Below, in pieces: positions 51,812 through 60,882 of a stretch of 64,000 nucleotides of DNA (positions are counted from its first letter, which is position 1; every line of letters starts with the position of its first letter). The position numbers were made by a program, and so were the translations under genes. This DNA comes from Bacteroidaceae bacterium. GTDB taxonomy: Bacteria; Bacteroidota; Bacteroidia; Bacteroidales; Bacteroidaceae. A model generated the notes under the pieces. The model was not told where the DNA came from and made no database searches. It saw only the letters and a program-made list of their open reading frames with translations. The stretch lies in contig BLLV01000279.1 in the NCBI GenBank assembly GCA_011959205.1, forward strand, positions 1 through 64,000. The letters are read 5' to 3'.

Positions 51812-53661
51812 TGGAAAGAGATTATAATCTGGAGAAGCGGAAATATGTAATTGGTGCATCGGTAATCGTTATTGTGCTGATTTATTTGATACGTCTTTTA
51901 ACCTTACAAATTATGAGTGAGGATTATAAAAAGAATGCGGATAGTAACGCTTTTCTGAACAAGACACAATATCCTAGTCGTGGGGTGATGTATGATCGGA
52001 ACGGCAATCTGCTGGTATACAATCAGCCAGCATACGATGTTACGATGGTGATGAAAGAGGTGCATGACCTTGATACATTTGATTTATGTAAAACATTGAA
52101 TATTACTCCTGAGCATTTCAAGAAGCGTATTCGTGAGATAAGGGATAGGCGCTCTAATCCGGGCTATTCCCCATATACCCATCAGGTATTTATGACTCAA
52201 CTTTCGGCAGAAGAATGTGGCGTCTTTCAAGAAAAACTGTTCAAGTTTCCCGGTTTCTACATTCAACGGCGTACCATTCGCCAGTATAATTATAATTCGG
52301 CTGCTCATGTTTTAGGAGATATTGCAGAAGTGTCCAAGGGAGATATTGAAGCAGATGATTACTATGTACGTGGCGATTTCATAGGAAAACAGGGAGTGGA
52401 ACGCTCATACGAAAAGCAGTTAAGGGGCGAGAAAGGAGTGGAAATATTGCTACGTGATGCTCGCGGACGTATTCAGGGGCGGTATATGGATGGAAAATGT
52501 GATAAAACTCCTGTTCCAGGGAAGAATCTGAAATTGGGTATAGATATAGAACTTCAAATGTTGGGAGAACGTTTGTTGGAAGGAAAGATAGGCAGTATAG
52601 TGGCTATTGATCCATCTACAGGAGAAATACTCTGTATGGTATCTGCTCCAACTTTTGACCCGAGGTTGATGGTGGGGCGGCAACGGGGTAAAAATCATCT
52701 AGAGCTGGCGCGTGACAGTTGGAAACCATTGCTGAACCGTTCTATTATGGGACAATTTCCACCAGGGTCTACTTTTAAAACTACCCAGGCATTGACTTTT
52801 CTGCAAGAAGGGGTTATTACTCCCCAAACAGCTTATTCGTGCTATCACGGTTTTGTGTATGCCGGCCTTAGGGTAGGATGTCACTCTCATGGGTCACCCT
52901 TGCCTTTGGTCCCTGCTATTGCAACTTCCTGTAACGGTTATTTCTGTTGGGGGTTGTTTCACATGATAGGGGCGAAGAAAAAGTATGGTTCCGTACAGAC
53001 TGCCATGAATACATGGCGTGACTATATGGTTTCCATGGGATTTGGCTATCCGCTGGGAGTGGATCTTCCTGGTGAGAAACGTGGCATGATTCCGAATGCA
53101 GCCTATTATGACAAGAACTACCGGGGAGCCTGGAACGGACTGACTATTATTTCTATTTCCATTGGTCAGGGTGAGGTGACAGCTACTCCGTTGCAAATTG
53201 CCAACTTGGGAGCAACGATTGCTAACCGGGGTTATTATATTACTCCACATGTGGTGAAAGAAGTGGAAGACGAGGCGTTGGATACTTTATATACTACTAA
53301 ACATTATACTAAAGTAAGCCGTGAACATTATCAGACGGTGGCTGAGGGGATGCGGGCTGCAGTGCTGGGTGGAACATGTCGTGGGGCGAATATTCCGGGA
53401 ATCGAAGTATGCGGCAAGACCGGTACGGCGCAAAATCGTGGGAAGGATCATTCTGCTTTTATGGGGTTTGCACCAATGAATGATCCTAAGATTGCCGTGG
53501 CGGTTTATGTAGAAAATGGAGGTTGGGGAGCAACTTATGGTGTGCCTGTCGGTGCATTGATTATGGAAAAATATTTGAAGGGAGAGCTTTCACCGGAAAG
53601 TGAGGCGAAAGCGGCAGAAATACAAAGCAGACGAATAGATTATGGCATACACGAACGATAG
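51811..53661 (+). CDS. mrdA: Penicillin-binding protein 2 (elongasome transpeptidase)
   Basis: Inner-membrane class B PBP of 616 residues that cross-links lateral wall peptidoglycan with RodA. A transmembrane helix near residues 13-30 is followed by the dimerisation domain (QYPSRGVMYDRNGNLLVYNQ) and the transpeptidase domain with SxxK in PPGSTFKT (Ser about 319), SxN in TSCNGYF (about 372) and KTG in VCGKTGTAQN (about 534). It starts with GTG at 51811, preceded by an AGGAGG ribosome-binding site and overlapping mreD by one base. It overlaps the start of rodA by 20 bases. Confidence 0.96.
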   Translation: MERDYNLEKRKYVIGASVIVIVLIYLIRLLTLQIMSEDYKKNADSNAFLNKTQYPSRGVMYDRNGNLLVYNQPAYDVTMVMKEVHDLDTFDLCKTLNITPEHFKKRIREIRDRRSNPGYSPYTHQVFMTQLSAEECGVFQEKLFKFPGFYIQRRTIRQYNYNSAAHVLGDIAEVSKGDIEADDYYVRGDFIGKQGVERSYEKQLRGEKGVEILLRDARGRIQGRYMDGKCDKTPVPGKNLKLGIDIELQMLGERLLEGKIGSIVAIDPSTGEILCMVSAPTFDPRLMVGRQRGKNHLELARDSWKPLLNRSIMGQFPPGSTFKTTQALTFLQEGVITPQTAYSCYHGFVYAGLRVGCHSHGSPLPLVPAIATSCNGYFCWGLFHMIGAKKKYGSVQTAMNTWRDYMVSMGFGYPLGVDLPGEKRGMIPNAAYYDKNYRGAWNGLTIISISIGQGEVTATPLQIANLGATIANRGYYITPHVVKEVEDEALDTLYTTKHYTKVSREHYQTVAEGMRAAVLGGTCRGANIPGIEVCGKTGTAQNRGKDHSAFMGFAPMNDPKIAVAVYVENGGWGATYGVPVGALIMEKYLKGELSPESEAKAAEIQSRRIDYGIHER

Positions 53662-55096
53662 TATATGGAAGTCAGTGGACTGGATGACTATTTGCATTTA
53701 TCTGATGCTGGTTATCTTTGGATGGTTCAGCGTATGTGGGGCCAGCTATGATTATGGCGAAATTGATTTCTTTAGTTTTGATACTCGTGCAGGAAAACAG
53801 TTTGTATGGATCTGTTGCTCGTTGGGACTGGGATTTATCTTGATGATGTTGGAGGATAAACTATATGATATGTTTGCCTACATTCTGTACGGGGCTATGC
53901 TGCTACTGTTGCTGATAACACCTTTTCTGGCAGAGGATACCAAGGGGTCTTATTCGTGGATAAAATTCGGACCTGTAAGTTTGCAACCGGCGGAATTCGC
54001 TAAATTTGCTACTGCACTGGCTTTGGCTAAATTTATGAACGTCTATGGGTTTACGATGAGCAAGTTGAAGTATTCATTGCCTATAGTAGGGATGGTGTTG
54101 CTGCCTATGCTGCTTATCATCTTACAACGGGAAACGGGGTCGGCACTGGTTTATCTGGCTTTCTTTTTTATGCTGTACCGGGAAGGAATGCCCGGCTCTA
54201 TTTTGTTTGCAGGAATTTGTGCTGTGGTTTATTTTGTAGTTGGAATCCGTTTTGACAATGAACTGATGGCGGATGACTGTACTTCTATCGGTGAATTTTC
54301 CGTATTGTTGTTGATCGTCATTCTTTCTGCCTTGCTGGTGAATAGTTATTGTAAGAAAGCATCGGTAGTGTGGTATATTCTGGGGATTGGTGCCGGTGGT
54401 ACCTTGCTGGCTTTATTATTCTCGTATTATGTCATCCCCTTTGATGTTACCTGGTTTCAATATGGGTTGTGTGTAGCTTTATTGTTCTACTTGATCTTCC
54501 TTTCCATGCGTGAACGTATGCGCAATTATTTTTATATCGCTTTGTTTGCGATAGGATCAATGGGGTTCCTCTTTTCTGCTGATTATGTTTTCAATCATGT
54601 GCTGGAGCCGCATCAGCAGATACGTATCAAGGTGGTGCTGGGCATGGAGGAAGATTTGGCCGGAGCAGGATATAATGTGAATCAGAGTAAGATTGCCATT
54701 GGTTCGGGAGGCTTATGGGGAAAAGGATTTTTGAATGGTACACAGACTAAACTGAAATATGTGCCTGAACAGGATACAGACTTTATCTTCTGTACGGTAG
54801 GGGAAGAAGAAGGATTTATAGGCTCGGCAGCTGTATTGTTGCTTTTCACCGGGCTGATTTTACGTCTTATTGTGGTGTCGGAGCGCCAGCATACCCGTTT
54901 TGCCCGTGTTTATGGGTATTCGGTGTTGAGCATCTTCTTATTTCATCTGTTTATTAATATAGGTATGGTTTTAGGACTGACTCCCGTTATTGGTATACCA
55001 TTGCCTTTTTTCAGTTATGGAGGATCTTCTTTGTGGGGATTTACGATTTTACTTTTTGTATTTCTGCGCATTGATGCAGGGCGGGGGAAACGTTAG
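53642..55096 (+). CDS. rodA: Rod shape-determining protein RodA (SEDS glycosyltransferase)
   Basis: Polytopic SEDS-family peptidoglycan polymerase of 484 residues, partner of PBP2. Landmarks are the helix 1 region LMLVIFGWFSVCGAS, then GSYSWIKFGPVSLQPAEFAKFATALALAKF, DTDFIFCTVGEEEGFIG, and the C-terminal GLTPVIGIPLPFFSYGGSSL signature. About 80 extra residues of hydrophobic sequence in the middle make it longer than E. coli RodA, as is common in Bacteroidota. Its start lies inside mrdA. Its stop overlaps the convergent gldH stop by 4 bases. Confidence 0.96.
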   Translation: MAYTNDSIWKSVDWMTICIYLMLVIFGWFSVCGASYDYGEIDFFSFDTRAGKQFVWICCSLGLGFILMMLEDKLYDMFAYILYGAMLLLLLITPFLAEDTKGSYSWIKFGPVSLQPAEFAKFATALALAKFMNVYGFTMSKLKYSLPIVGMVLLPMLLIILQRETGSALVYLAFFFMLYREGMPGSILFAGICAVVYFVVGIRFDNELMADDCTSIGEFSVLLLIVILSALLVNSYCKKASVVWYILGIGAGGTLLALLFSYYVIPFDVTWFQYGLCVALLFYLIFLSMRERMRNYFYIALFAIGSMGFLFSADYVFNHVLEPHQQIRIKVVLGMEEDLAGAGYNVNQSKIAIGSGGLWGKGFLNGTQTKLKYVPEQDTDFIFCTVGEEEGFIGSAAVLLLFTGLILRLIVVSERQHTRFARVYGYSVLSIFLFHLFINIGMVLGLTPVIGIPLPFFSYGGSSLWGFTILLFVFLRIDAGRGKR

Positions 55097-55596
55097 TGCA
55101 TTGGGCTTTCCACTTTGCGCAACTGGATACCTACATCAGTGATTCCTATTAGTGGGTTATCCGTCATGATGTGGACGATGCGGAAAGTACGTGTGTTTCC
55201 TTCCATACAAAAGTGAAGAGATGCTTTATAGGGCAGATCACATTGGTATAGTCCACAAGGACCATTTCCTGTTTTGTTTCCGACTTCATCGACTAGAAAG
55301 AGTTGCAAAGTATCTGTGATATAAGTCAAAGTATCTTCTGTGTTATGGCTGATTCCTAGCCAAAGATCTCTGTAAGGGTAAGATTCTTGATAGCGGATAC
55401 CGATTTTTACTTCATAATTTCCAGTAGGGATAGAATTGGGTAGAGTATAAACAATAGTATCATTTTGATTCCATCCATCAAGGGGAACAGGTTTATAAGA
55501 GTGATAGACTATATCGCTTTGACAGGCTGCCAATATTATTATTGGCAGCCATGTTAGTCTATTCTTTAGTTGATGCAGGAGCTTGTTGCTTCTCAT
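55093..55596 (-). CDS. gldH: Gliding-motility-type lipoprotein GldH
   Basis: Lipoprotein of 167 residues. The lipobox WLPIIILAAC has Cys25, and the mature part begins QSDIVYHSYKPVPLDGWNQNDTI-like, matching GldH, a protein required for gliding in Flavobacterium but also present in non-gliding Bacteroides. Beta-rich segments VKIGIRYQESYPYRDLWLGI and GPCGLYQCDLPYKASLHF follow. The ATG at 55596 is chosen because the longer open frame upstream is only a shadow of the overlapping PSP1 gene. The first 38 bases overlap that gene, implying coupled translation. Role outside gliding species unknown. Confidence 0.88.
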   Translation of the reverse strand: MRSNKLLHQLKNRLTWLPIIILAACQSDIVYHSYKPVPLDGWNQNDTIVYTLPNSIPTGNYEVKIGIRYQESYPYRDLWLGISHNTEDTLTYITDTLQLFLVDEVGNKTGNGPCGLYQCDLPYKASLHFCMEGNTRTFRIVHIMTDNPLIGITDVGIQLRKVESPMH

Positions 55597-57040
55597 TCGG
55601 AATTTGGTTATTGTTTCCGTTGTTATTATTGTCATTTTTCTTTCCTTCTCTGTTGTTCCGGTTTTCACTACCTCCTTCATTGTTGCCGTTATTTGGGCGA
55701 CGTTTATTGCGGTTTCTGTTTCCGTCTTCCCGATTTTCACGACTACGTTCTTCTCGGTTACGACTTTCCCGATTGCGATATTCTTCTTTAGGGCGGTTTC
55801 TGTTCTCTTCGCGTGGTTGTTGAACCTTGTTTTCTCTAGGTTGTTTGGGACGCCCTTCTCTAGGTGGGCGGTTCTCTTTAGGCTGTTGTGGACGTCTGTT
55901 TTCATTAGGAATACTTTCTCCGTTATTTCCGTTATTTTCCAGCTTCCGTTTTTTCTTTCGGTTGTTGTTATTGCCTTTTCGTTTGTCAAATCGGGTTAAG
56001 CTTTCTTGTTCTACTAAATCAATAGTTTTTTGAGGGTCGTTCTTTTTTACTGATTCGGTTAAGTTTTCTGGTTTCTCACCACGTCGGTTCATATTAATAA
56101 TTTCGAATGCACGGCGTGCGGTGATGGTTACAGCATTAGCTATGAAATTTTTGTCAGTAGAATACATGATAGTTCCTTTCAAAATATCCGCTTTGAAAAA
56201 ATAGAATGTACTATCTACAGTCTCTAAAGTCATTTCTTTGCTTGGGAGACGTTTCTGAGATTCTACATAAGCATCCACTTCATAGTTGAGGCAACATTTT
56301 AATTTGGCACATTGTCCGGCTAACTTTTGAGGGTTCAGAGAAATATCTTGATAACGTGCTGCACTGGTAGATACAGATACAAAATTTGTCATCCAGGTAG
56401 CACAACATAATTCACGGCCGCAAGGTCCGATACCCCCAATACGTCCAGCTTCTTGACGGGCACCGATTTGTTTCATTTCTATACGTACACGGAAAGCCTC
56501 AGCCAGTACTTTGATCAGTTGGCGGAAATCTACGCGTTCGTCCGCAATGTAGTAAAAGATAGCTTTGTTGCCATCGCCTTGATATTCCACATCGCCGATC
56601 TTCATGTTTAGGTTCAAGTTTTTGGCTATCTGACGGGATCGGATCATTGTGTCATGTTCTTTGGCTTTTGCCTCTGTATATTTTTCCATGTCTACCGGTT
56701 TAGCTTTGCGGTAGATACGTTTGATTTCAGCTTCGGGTTTGATGTTTGCCTTACGCATTTGCAAAAGTACTAATCTTCCCGTCAGGGTTATTGTACCGAT
56801 ATCGTGTCCAGGATTTGCCTCTACGGCCACTATATCTCCTTTTTCCAGTTTTAGCCTGTTGCTGTTTTTGTAATATCCCTTACGGGTATTTTTGAATTGA
56901 ACTTCGACCATTTCTTGTTCCTCGGTATTACCGGGAATATCAGCCAGCCAGTCGTTGGTGTTCAGTTGCTTATTTTGTCGTCCGCAACCTTTACAACATA
57001 GACCGCCGCTTCCGTTCTTTAATTTGAATTCATTATCCAT
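55559..57040 (-). CDS. PSP1 domain protein (RicT/YaaT-like) with long disordered tail
   Basis: Cytoplasmic protein of about 493 residues. The PSP1/RicT core covers about 45-330 (VEVQFKNTRKGYYKNSN, DERVDFRQLIKVLAEAFRVR, GIGPCGRELCCATWM, CAKLKCCLNYEVDAY). Conserved cysteines at the N-terminus (GGLCCKGCG) and core could bind iron-sulfur, as in the Bacillus Ric complex that affects RNA turnover. The last 130 or so residues are low-complexity Asn/Arg/Glu/Pro/Gly (RNRESRNREERSRENRE) and surely disordered, perhaps RNA-binding. The ATG at 57040 is used; the TTG at 57049 is an alternative. It starts 5 bases after holB, an arrangement also known in Bacillus (holB-yaaT). Confidence 0.9.
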   Translation of the reverse strand: MDNEFKLKNGSGGLCCKGCGRQNKQLNTNDWLADIPGNTEEQEMVEVQFKNTRKGYYKNSNRLKLEKGDIVAVEANPGHDIGTITLTGRLVLLQMRKANIKPEAEIKRIYRKAKPVDMEKYTEAKAKEHDTMIRSRQIAKNLNLNMKIGDVEYQGDGNKAIFYYIADERVDFRQLIKVLAEAFRVRIEMKQIGARQEAGRIGGIGPCGRELCCATWMTNFVSVSTSAARYQDISLNPQKLAGQCAKLKCCLNYEVDAYVESQKRLPSKEMTLETVDSTFYFFKADILKGTIMYSTDKNFIANAVTITARRAFEIINMNRRGEKPENLTESVKKNDPQKTIDLVEQESLTRFDKRKGNNNNRKKKRKLENNGNNGESIPNENRRPQQPKENRPPREGRPKQPRENKVQQPREENRNRPKEEYRNRESRNREERSRENREDGNRNRNKRRPNNGNNEGGSENRNNREGKKNDNNNNGNNNQIPNEKQQAPASTKE

Positions 57041-57045
57041 AGTTC

Positions 57046-58170
57046 TCAATTTTTCAATAGCACAATCATTTTTAATGAAAAATCAAAAAATACCATTTTG
57101 GCATTCACATTTTGTGCTATATGTAGTTGTGCTTCACTTAGTTCATCCATAATGCCCATTACGTTTTGTTCGTTGACAAACGGTGCGAATCGAGTGGAAA
57201 ACTTTTGTTCTTCGGCATTCATATACACTAAATCATGTTGATGAAAGTTGTGCATGAAATTTTCACGTATCATACGCTGGCAATAGGCCAGAAAGTTCTT
57301 CTGGCGTTCACGTCCCATGGCAGATACTGACTCGCTCCATTGTTTCATTTCGCGTATTTTTCGTTGGTAGGAGAGACGCATCAAGCTTATAAAAAGTTCA
57401 AAATACAATTTGTTCTCCTCACTCAGATGTATGGTTTCCAATGCTTTCAGAAAGTTGCCTTCCGAGCGATGAGCTATATCATTGGCATCTTCCGGTTGCA
57501 GCCCGTACTTGGTTTGTAGCATCCGGGCTATTTCGGGCTCTTCGATGCCGTGGATGTTAAATCGTTGGGTACGACTTTGGATGGTTTGCAAAATGGCATC
57601 AGGCTCTTCGGATATCAGCAAGAATACTGTCTTGGTGGGAGGTTCCTCTAGCAATTTCAGCAGTTTGTTGCTACATTCCACATTCATTTTCTCGGGGAGC
57701 CAGATAATCATGATTTTGTAGCCTCCTTGGCTGGATTTCAGACTGAGTTTCCGTACAATCTCGTCACTCTCTTTGACAAAGATTTGTGCCTGCTGGTTCT
57801 CCGCTCCCATTTCTTTTAACCAATGGTTCAGGTTAAAATAGCGGTTCTGCAATACAAAATTGCGCCAGTCGGCTATGAAATCATCGCATACCGTGTCCTT
57901 TCCCGCTTTCTTTTTGATAACGGGGAAGACGAAATGCAGGTCGGGATGTACTAGCTTGTTGAACTTCACACATGTGGGACAGACTCCGCAAGCATCGTGC
58001 TCGCCACGGTTTTCACAACAGATGTAACGGGCATAAGCTATCGCCAAAGGTAGTTTTCCTGTACCTTCGGGACCGCAAATCAGTTGTGCGTGCGGAATTC
58101 TCCCTTCTTTTACTTCGGTGACGAGCCATTGCTTTGCTGTCTTTTGTCCTATTACATCTTTAAAAAACAT
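57046..58170 (-). CDS. holB: DNA polymerase III delta-prime subunit
   Basis: Clamp-loader subunit of 374 residues with an AAA+ fold. The P-loop reads LICGPEGTGKLPLAIAYA; the loss of the Ser/Thr after the Lys is in line with delta-prime being a non-hydrolysing subunit. A zinc module CCENRGEHDACGVCPTC lies at about 50-66. Also visible are IMIIWLPEKMNVECSNKLLKLLEEPP, the AAA+ box VII-like SRTQRF and a helical C-terminal collar. It lies 31 bases after metF and 5 before the PSP1 gene. Confidence 0.93.
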   Translation of the reverse strand: MFFKDVIGQKTAKQWLVTEVKEGRIPHAQLICGPEGTGKLPLAIAYARYICCENRGEHDACGVCPTCVKFNKLVHPDLHFVFPVIKKKAGKDTVCDDFIADWRNFVLQNRYFNLNHWLKEMGAENQQAQIFVKESDEIVRKLSLKSSQGGYKIMIIWLPEKMNVECSNKLLKLLEEPPTKTVFLLISEEPDAILQTIQSRTQRFNIHGIEEPEIARMLQTKYGLQPEDANDIAHRSEGNFLKALETIHLSEENKLYFELFISLMRLSYQRKIREMKQWSESVSAMGRERQKNFLAYCQRMIRENFMHNFHQHDLVYMNAEEQKFSTRFAPFVNEQNVMGIMDELSEAQLHIAQNVNAKMVFFDFSLKMIVLLKN

Positions 58171-58201
58171 GCCTTTTTATAAATTTATGGCGAATATTCT
58201 G

Positions 58202-59155
58202 TTAATATATTGCTTTCGCTACTTTTTTTACGCTATCTACGGCACTGACAGTATAGAAATGGATGCTTGGAACACCATGCGCTATCAGTTCACGGCATTG
58301 GTGTATACACCATTCTACGCCTAAGGCGGCTGTTTCTTCGTCCGTCTGACATTTCATTGCTTCGACCGCTAGTTCTTGTGGTAGGTCTATTTTGAATGTT
58401 TTGGGTATTATATTCAGTTGGGATAGTTTGCTGAAAGGTTTGATACCCGGAATAATGGGTACATTGATTCCTTCTTTTCTTATCCTCTCTACAAATTTAA
58501 AATATTTTCGATTATCGAAAAACATTTGTGTCACAGCATATTCTGCTCCTGTCTCGATCTTTTTTTTCAACCAATAAATATCTTGTTCCAGGTTGGGTGA
58601 CTCATCATGTTTCTCGGGATAGCAGGCTACTCCGTAGCTGAATGGAGTTCCTGTCACCTTGATAGGTGAACCGTCTACAAATACGCCTTTATTGAAATCA
58701 TTAATTTGCATTTCCAGCTCCAGAGCATGGTTGTAACCATTACTTTCGGGAACGAAAGTCGGTTCGTGTTTTGCTTTGTCACCGCGTAACACTAATAAAT
58801 CAGTGATACCCAGAAACTGAAGGTCCAGTAATACGTATTCCGTATCCTCGCGGGAAAAACCGCTGCACAGAATATGAGGTACGGTAGTGATATTGTATTT
58901 GTTTTGCAGAGCGGCGGCTACGGCAACCGTTCCGGGGCGTCGGCGCAAGCGGGTGCGCTGGAACAGCCCATTATCCAGATCTTTATATACATATTCGCTG
59001 CGGTGGGTAGTGATATTGATATATTTGGGGTCAAATTCGCGTAGCGTATCCACCGTTTGATATAGTTTCTCAATACCTGTTCCCTTTAGCGGAGGAAGGA
59101 TTTCAAAAGAAAAAGCCGTTTTATCTGTACTTTTTATCAAATCAACTACTCTCAT
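58202..59155 (-). CDS. metF: 5,10-methylenetetrahydrofolate reductase
   Basis: Flavin-dependent TIM-barrel enzyme of 317 residues making 5-methyltetrahydrofolate for methionine synthesis. Motifs: FSFEILPPLKGTGIEKLY with the catalytic Glu, YINITTHRSEYVY, PHILCSGFSREDTEYVL, LLVLRGDKA and GAEYAVTQMFFDN, IIPGIKPFSKLSQL. The ATG at 59155 (MRVVDLIKST) is preferred over a start 18 codons upstream, since a TATTTTTG box (59214-59207) overlaps the longer version. No SAM-responsive riboswitch was recognised in the 133-base gap upstream. Confidence 0.95.
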   Translation of the reverse strand: MRVVDLIKSTDKTAFSFEILPPLKGTGIEKLYQTVDTLREFDPKYINITTHRSEYVYKDLDNGLFQRTRLRRRPGTVAVAAALQNKYNITTVPHILCSGFSREDTEYVLLDLQFLGITDLLVLRGDKAKHEPTFVPESNGYNHALELEMQINDFNKGVFVDGSPIKVTGTPFSYGVACYPEKHDESPNLEQDIYWLKKKIETGAEYAVTQMFFDNRKYFKFVERIRKEGINVPIIPGIKPFSKLSQLNIIPKTFKIDLPQELAVEAMKCQTDEETAALGVEWCIHQCRELIAHGVPSIHFYTVSAVDSVKKVAKAIY

Positions 59156-59288
59156 CGTTTTATCTCGTTTTCTATGTGCCTTGTCGGGCGAAATTACATA
59201 TTTGGGCAAAAATAAGAAAAATATTGTAGTTTGATAGAATGAACGGGGGATTTATTTTATCTTTGTCGTATAATCCGGTTGGGACATC

Positions 59289-60584
59289 TTACAAGAACGG
59301 TGTAAACAGATAGGCAAACCATCCTACGAAGTGTTTCCATCTGGAGCGCTTTTTGTACTCTTCTTGACTGAATAAGGTGCTGTTTTCCTTGTCCTGTTCA
59401 AAAATGACACTCAGCTCGTTGGTGATTTGCCGGTCAAAGATGAAGGCGTTGACTTCGTAGTCATACCGTAAGCTACGGCTGTTCAGATTGGTGCTTCCCA
59501 CAGTGCAGAACAGACTGTCCACCATCATGATTTTGGAATGGTGGAAGCCATTGTTGTATACATAAATCTCGGCCCCTTTCTTACGTAGTTTGTTTGCTAT
59601 ATAGAATGCGGCATCTGGGGTAAATGGAATGTCTGATTTGCCCGGTATCATGATTTCTACCTTCACACCTCTCTTCAGAGCGCGTTTGATGGCTTTTTTG
59701 ATGCAGGGGATGGGAGTGAAGTATGGATTCACGATCTGTATCTTGTTGTGTGCGGCATCAATAGACTTGATGTAAACTTGCCGCATTAGTTTTGGAGTTT
59801 TCTTGGGAACACGATCCACAATGGCTATGTGTTTGTCTCCCTTATAGGTAGAGTTGCTTCGTAAAGGATAGTATTTGTCTCCACTCACGTGCTGTCGGGT
59901 GCTTTTATTCCAGATGGTCAGGAAGATATCCTGTAGCTCATTTACGGCATCTCCTTTTATGCGGACGTGCATATCACGCCAGTCACCTATTTCTGGTAGT
60001 CCGGTTATGTAGTAATTGGCTATGTTCATTCCGCCCGTATATCCTGTTTTTCCGTCTATGACTACTATTTTTCGGTGGTCTCTGTGCAAGGCGTGGTTGA
60101 TGTAAGGAAATTTAAAAGGATCGAACTTGACTATTTCTATTCCTTTGGAGCGGATGGCTTTCAGGTGTTCTTTTTTTAGCGGTCTATTGTTCGATAAGTT
60201 GCCGAATGCATCAAATAAGGCTCTTACTTCCACTCCTTCTTTGACCTTCTCTCCCAATAAGTTAAATAGCGTGTTGGCGATAGAGTCATTGCGAAAATTG
60301 AAGTATTCCAAATGAATATGATGTTTGGCCTGTCGTATTTCTTCAAAGAGGTCTATGAACTTCTCCCGACCGCTTTTTAGTAATTTCACTGTGGTGTTCC
60401 GTGTGATAGGAACACCAACGTCTTTCAGGAAGCTGATGACGGCAGAATCGCTAGTGCAGATTGGTATGCTGTCAGTTGCGGTTGTGCGGATAAGATTGGC
60501 TTCTTGTGGTTTTGCCGTTCCGGCGGTGAATAATGAGATGAATAGGAGAGTCAGATAAATATGTTTTTTTATATCAAATTTCAT
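59289..60584 (-). CDS. Phospholipase D / cardiolipin synthase-like protein with signal peptide
   Basis: A 431-residue enzyme with two HKD motifs, HRKIVVID (about residue 170) and HSKIMMVD (about 350), each followed by the Gly-Gly/Ser-rich GYTGGMN and GSTNLNSR typical of cardiolipin synthases. Standard bacterial Cls starts with two transmembrane helices. Here there is instead a cleavable-looking signal (YLTLLFISLFTAGTAKPQ), placing the catalytic domain in the periplasm. The C-terminal WKHFVGWFAYLFTPFL is hydrophobic and may touch the membrane. The substrate is phospholipid by family; no neighbour adds information. Confidence 0.88.
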   Translation of the reverse strand: MKFDIKKHIYLTLLFISLFTAGTAKPQEANLIRTTATDSIPICTSDSAVISFLKDVGVPITRNTTVKLLKSGREKFIDLFEEIRQAKHHIHLEYFNFRNDSIANTLFNLLGEKVKEGVEVRALFDAFGNLSNNRPLKKEHLKAIRSKGIEIVKFDPFKFPYINHALHRDHRKIVVIDGKTGYTGGMNIANYYITGLPEIGDWRDMHVRIKGDAVNELQDIFLTIWNKSTRQHVSGDKYYPLRSNSTYKGDKHIAIVDRVPKKTPKLMRQVYIKSIDAAHNKIQIVNPYFTPIPCIKKAIKRALKRGVKVEIMIPGKSDIPFTPDAAFYIANKLRKKGAEIYVYNNGFHHSKIMMVDSLFCTVGSTNLNSRSLRYDYEVNAFIFDRQITNELSVIFEQDKENSTLFSQEEYKKRSRWKHFVGWFAYLFTPFL

Positions 60585-60698
60585 TGTTTGTCAAATTGAG
60601 ACTGCAAAGTTATTTATAATTCTAAGAACGAACAAGTCTTTGGTATTATTTATATGTAGCTTGGGGATAAGAGAGGAAGTAATTTCGCAAATATTTTG

Positions 60699-60882
60699 TA
60701 TCTTTATAGGTGAAATTTACGTTTAAAAGAGAGAAATGGAACAGTTGTTTGATGAGTACAAAAGAATGGGAGGTTTCTCACGAAACCTCCCATTTGGGGA
60801 ATGTTTTCATTTAACAAGAAAACATTATCTGTTGTTAAACTTTAGAGAGAATGCTTATTGGATTTCTTCTTTGATTTCGAAA
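60699..60882 (+). other. Promoter-like box with short ORF, possible gene stub
   Basis: TATCTTTA (60699-60706) is followed by an AGAGAGAA leader and an ATG at 60736 that opens MEQLFDEYKRMGGFSRN and continues for 49 codons through the terminator of the opposite gene, to 60882. The start looks genuine and the remainder does not, as if a gene had been cut off. It occupies the 270-base gap between the phospholipase D-like gene and the second SusC/D locus. Confidence 0.25.
60765..60794 (-). terminator. Terminator of the second SusC/D locus
   Basis: AATGGGAGGTTTC (60765-60777) and GAAACCTCCCATT (60782-60794) form a perfect 13-bp stem with a 4-base loop, followed on the minus strand by TTCTTTTG. It lies 60 bases after the last gene of the locus. 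Confidence 0.8.

Noticed and set aside
55597..55989. N-terminal extension of gldH
   Set aside because: The extra residues are an out-of-frame reading of the low-complexity PSP1 tail; the lipobox fits a start at 55596.
59244..59270. Plus-strand TATCTTTG box in the metF upstream region as a gene promoter
   Set aside because: It points straight into the 3' end of the opposite phospholipase D-like gene with no ORF or RNA structure after it; probably chance.
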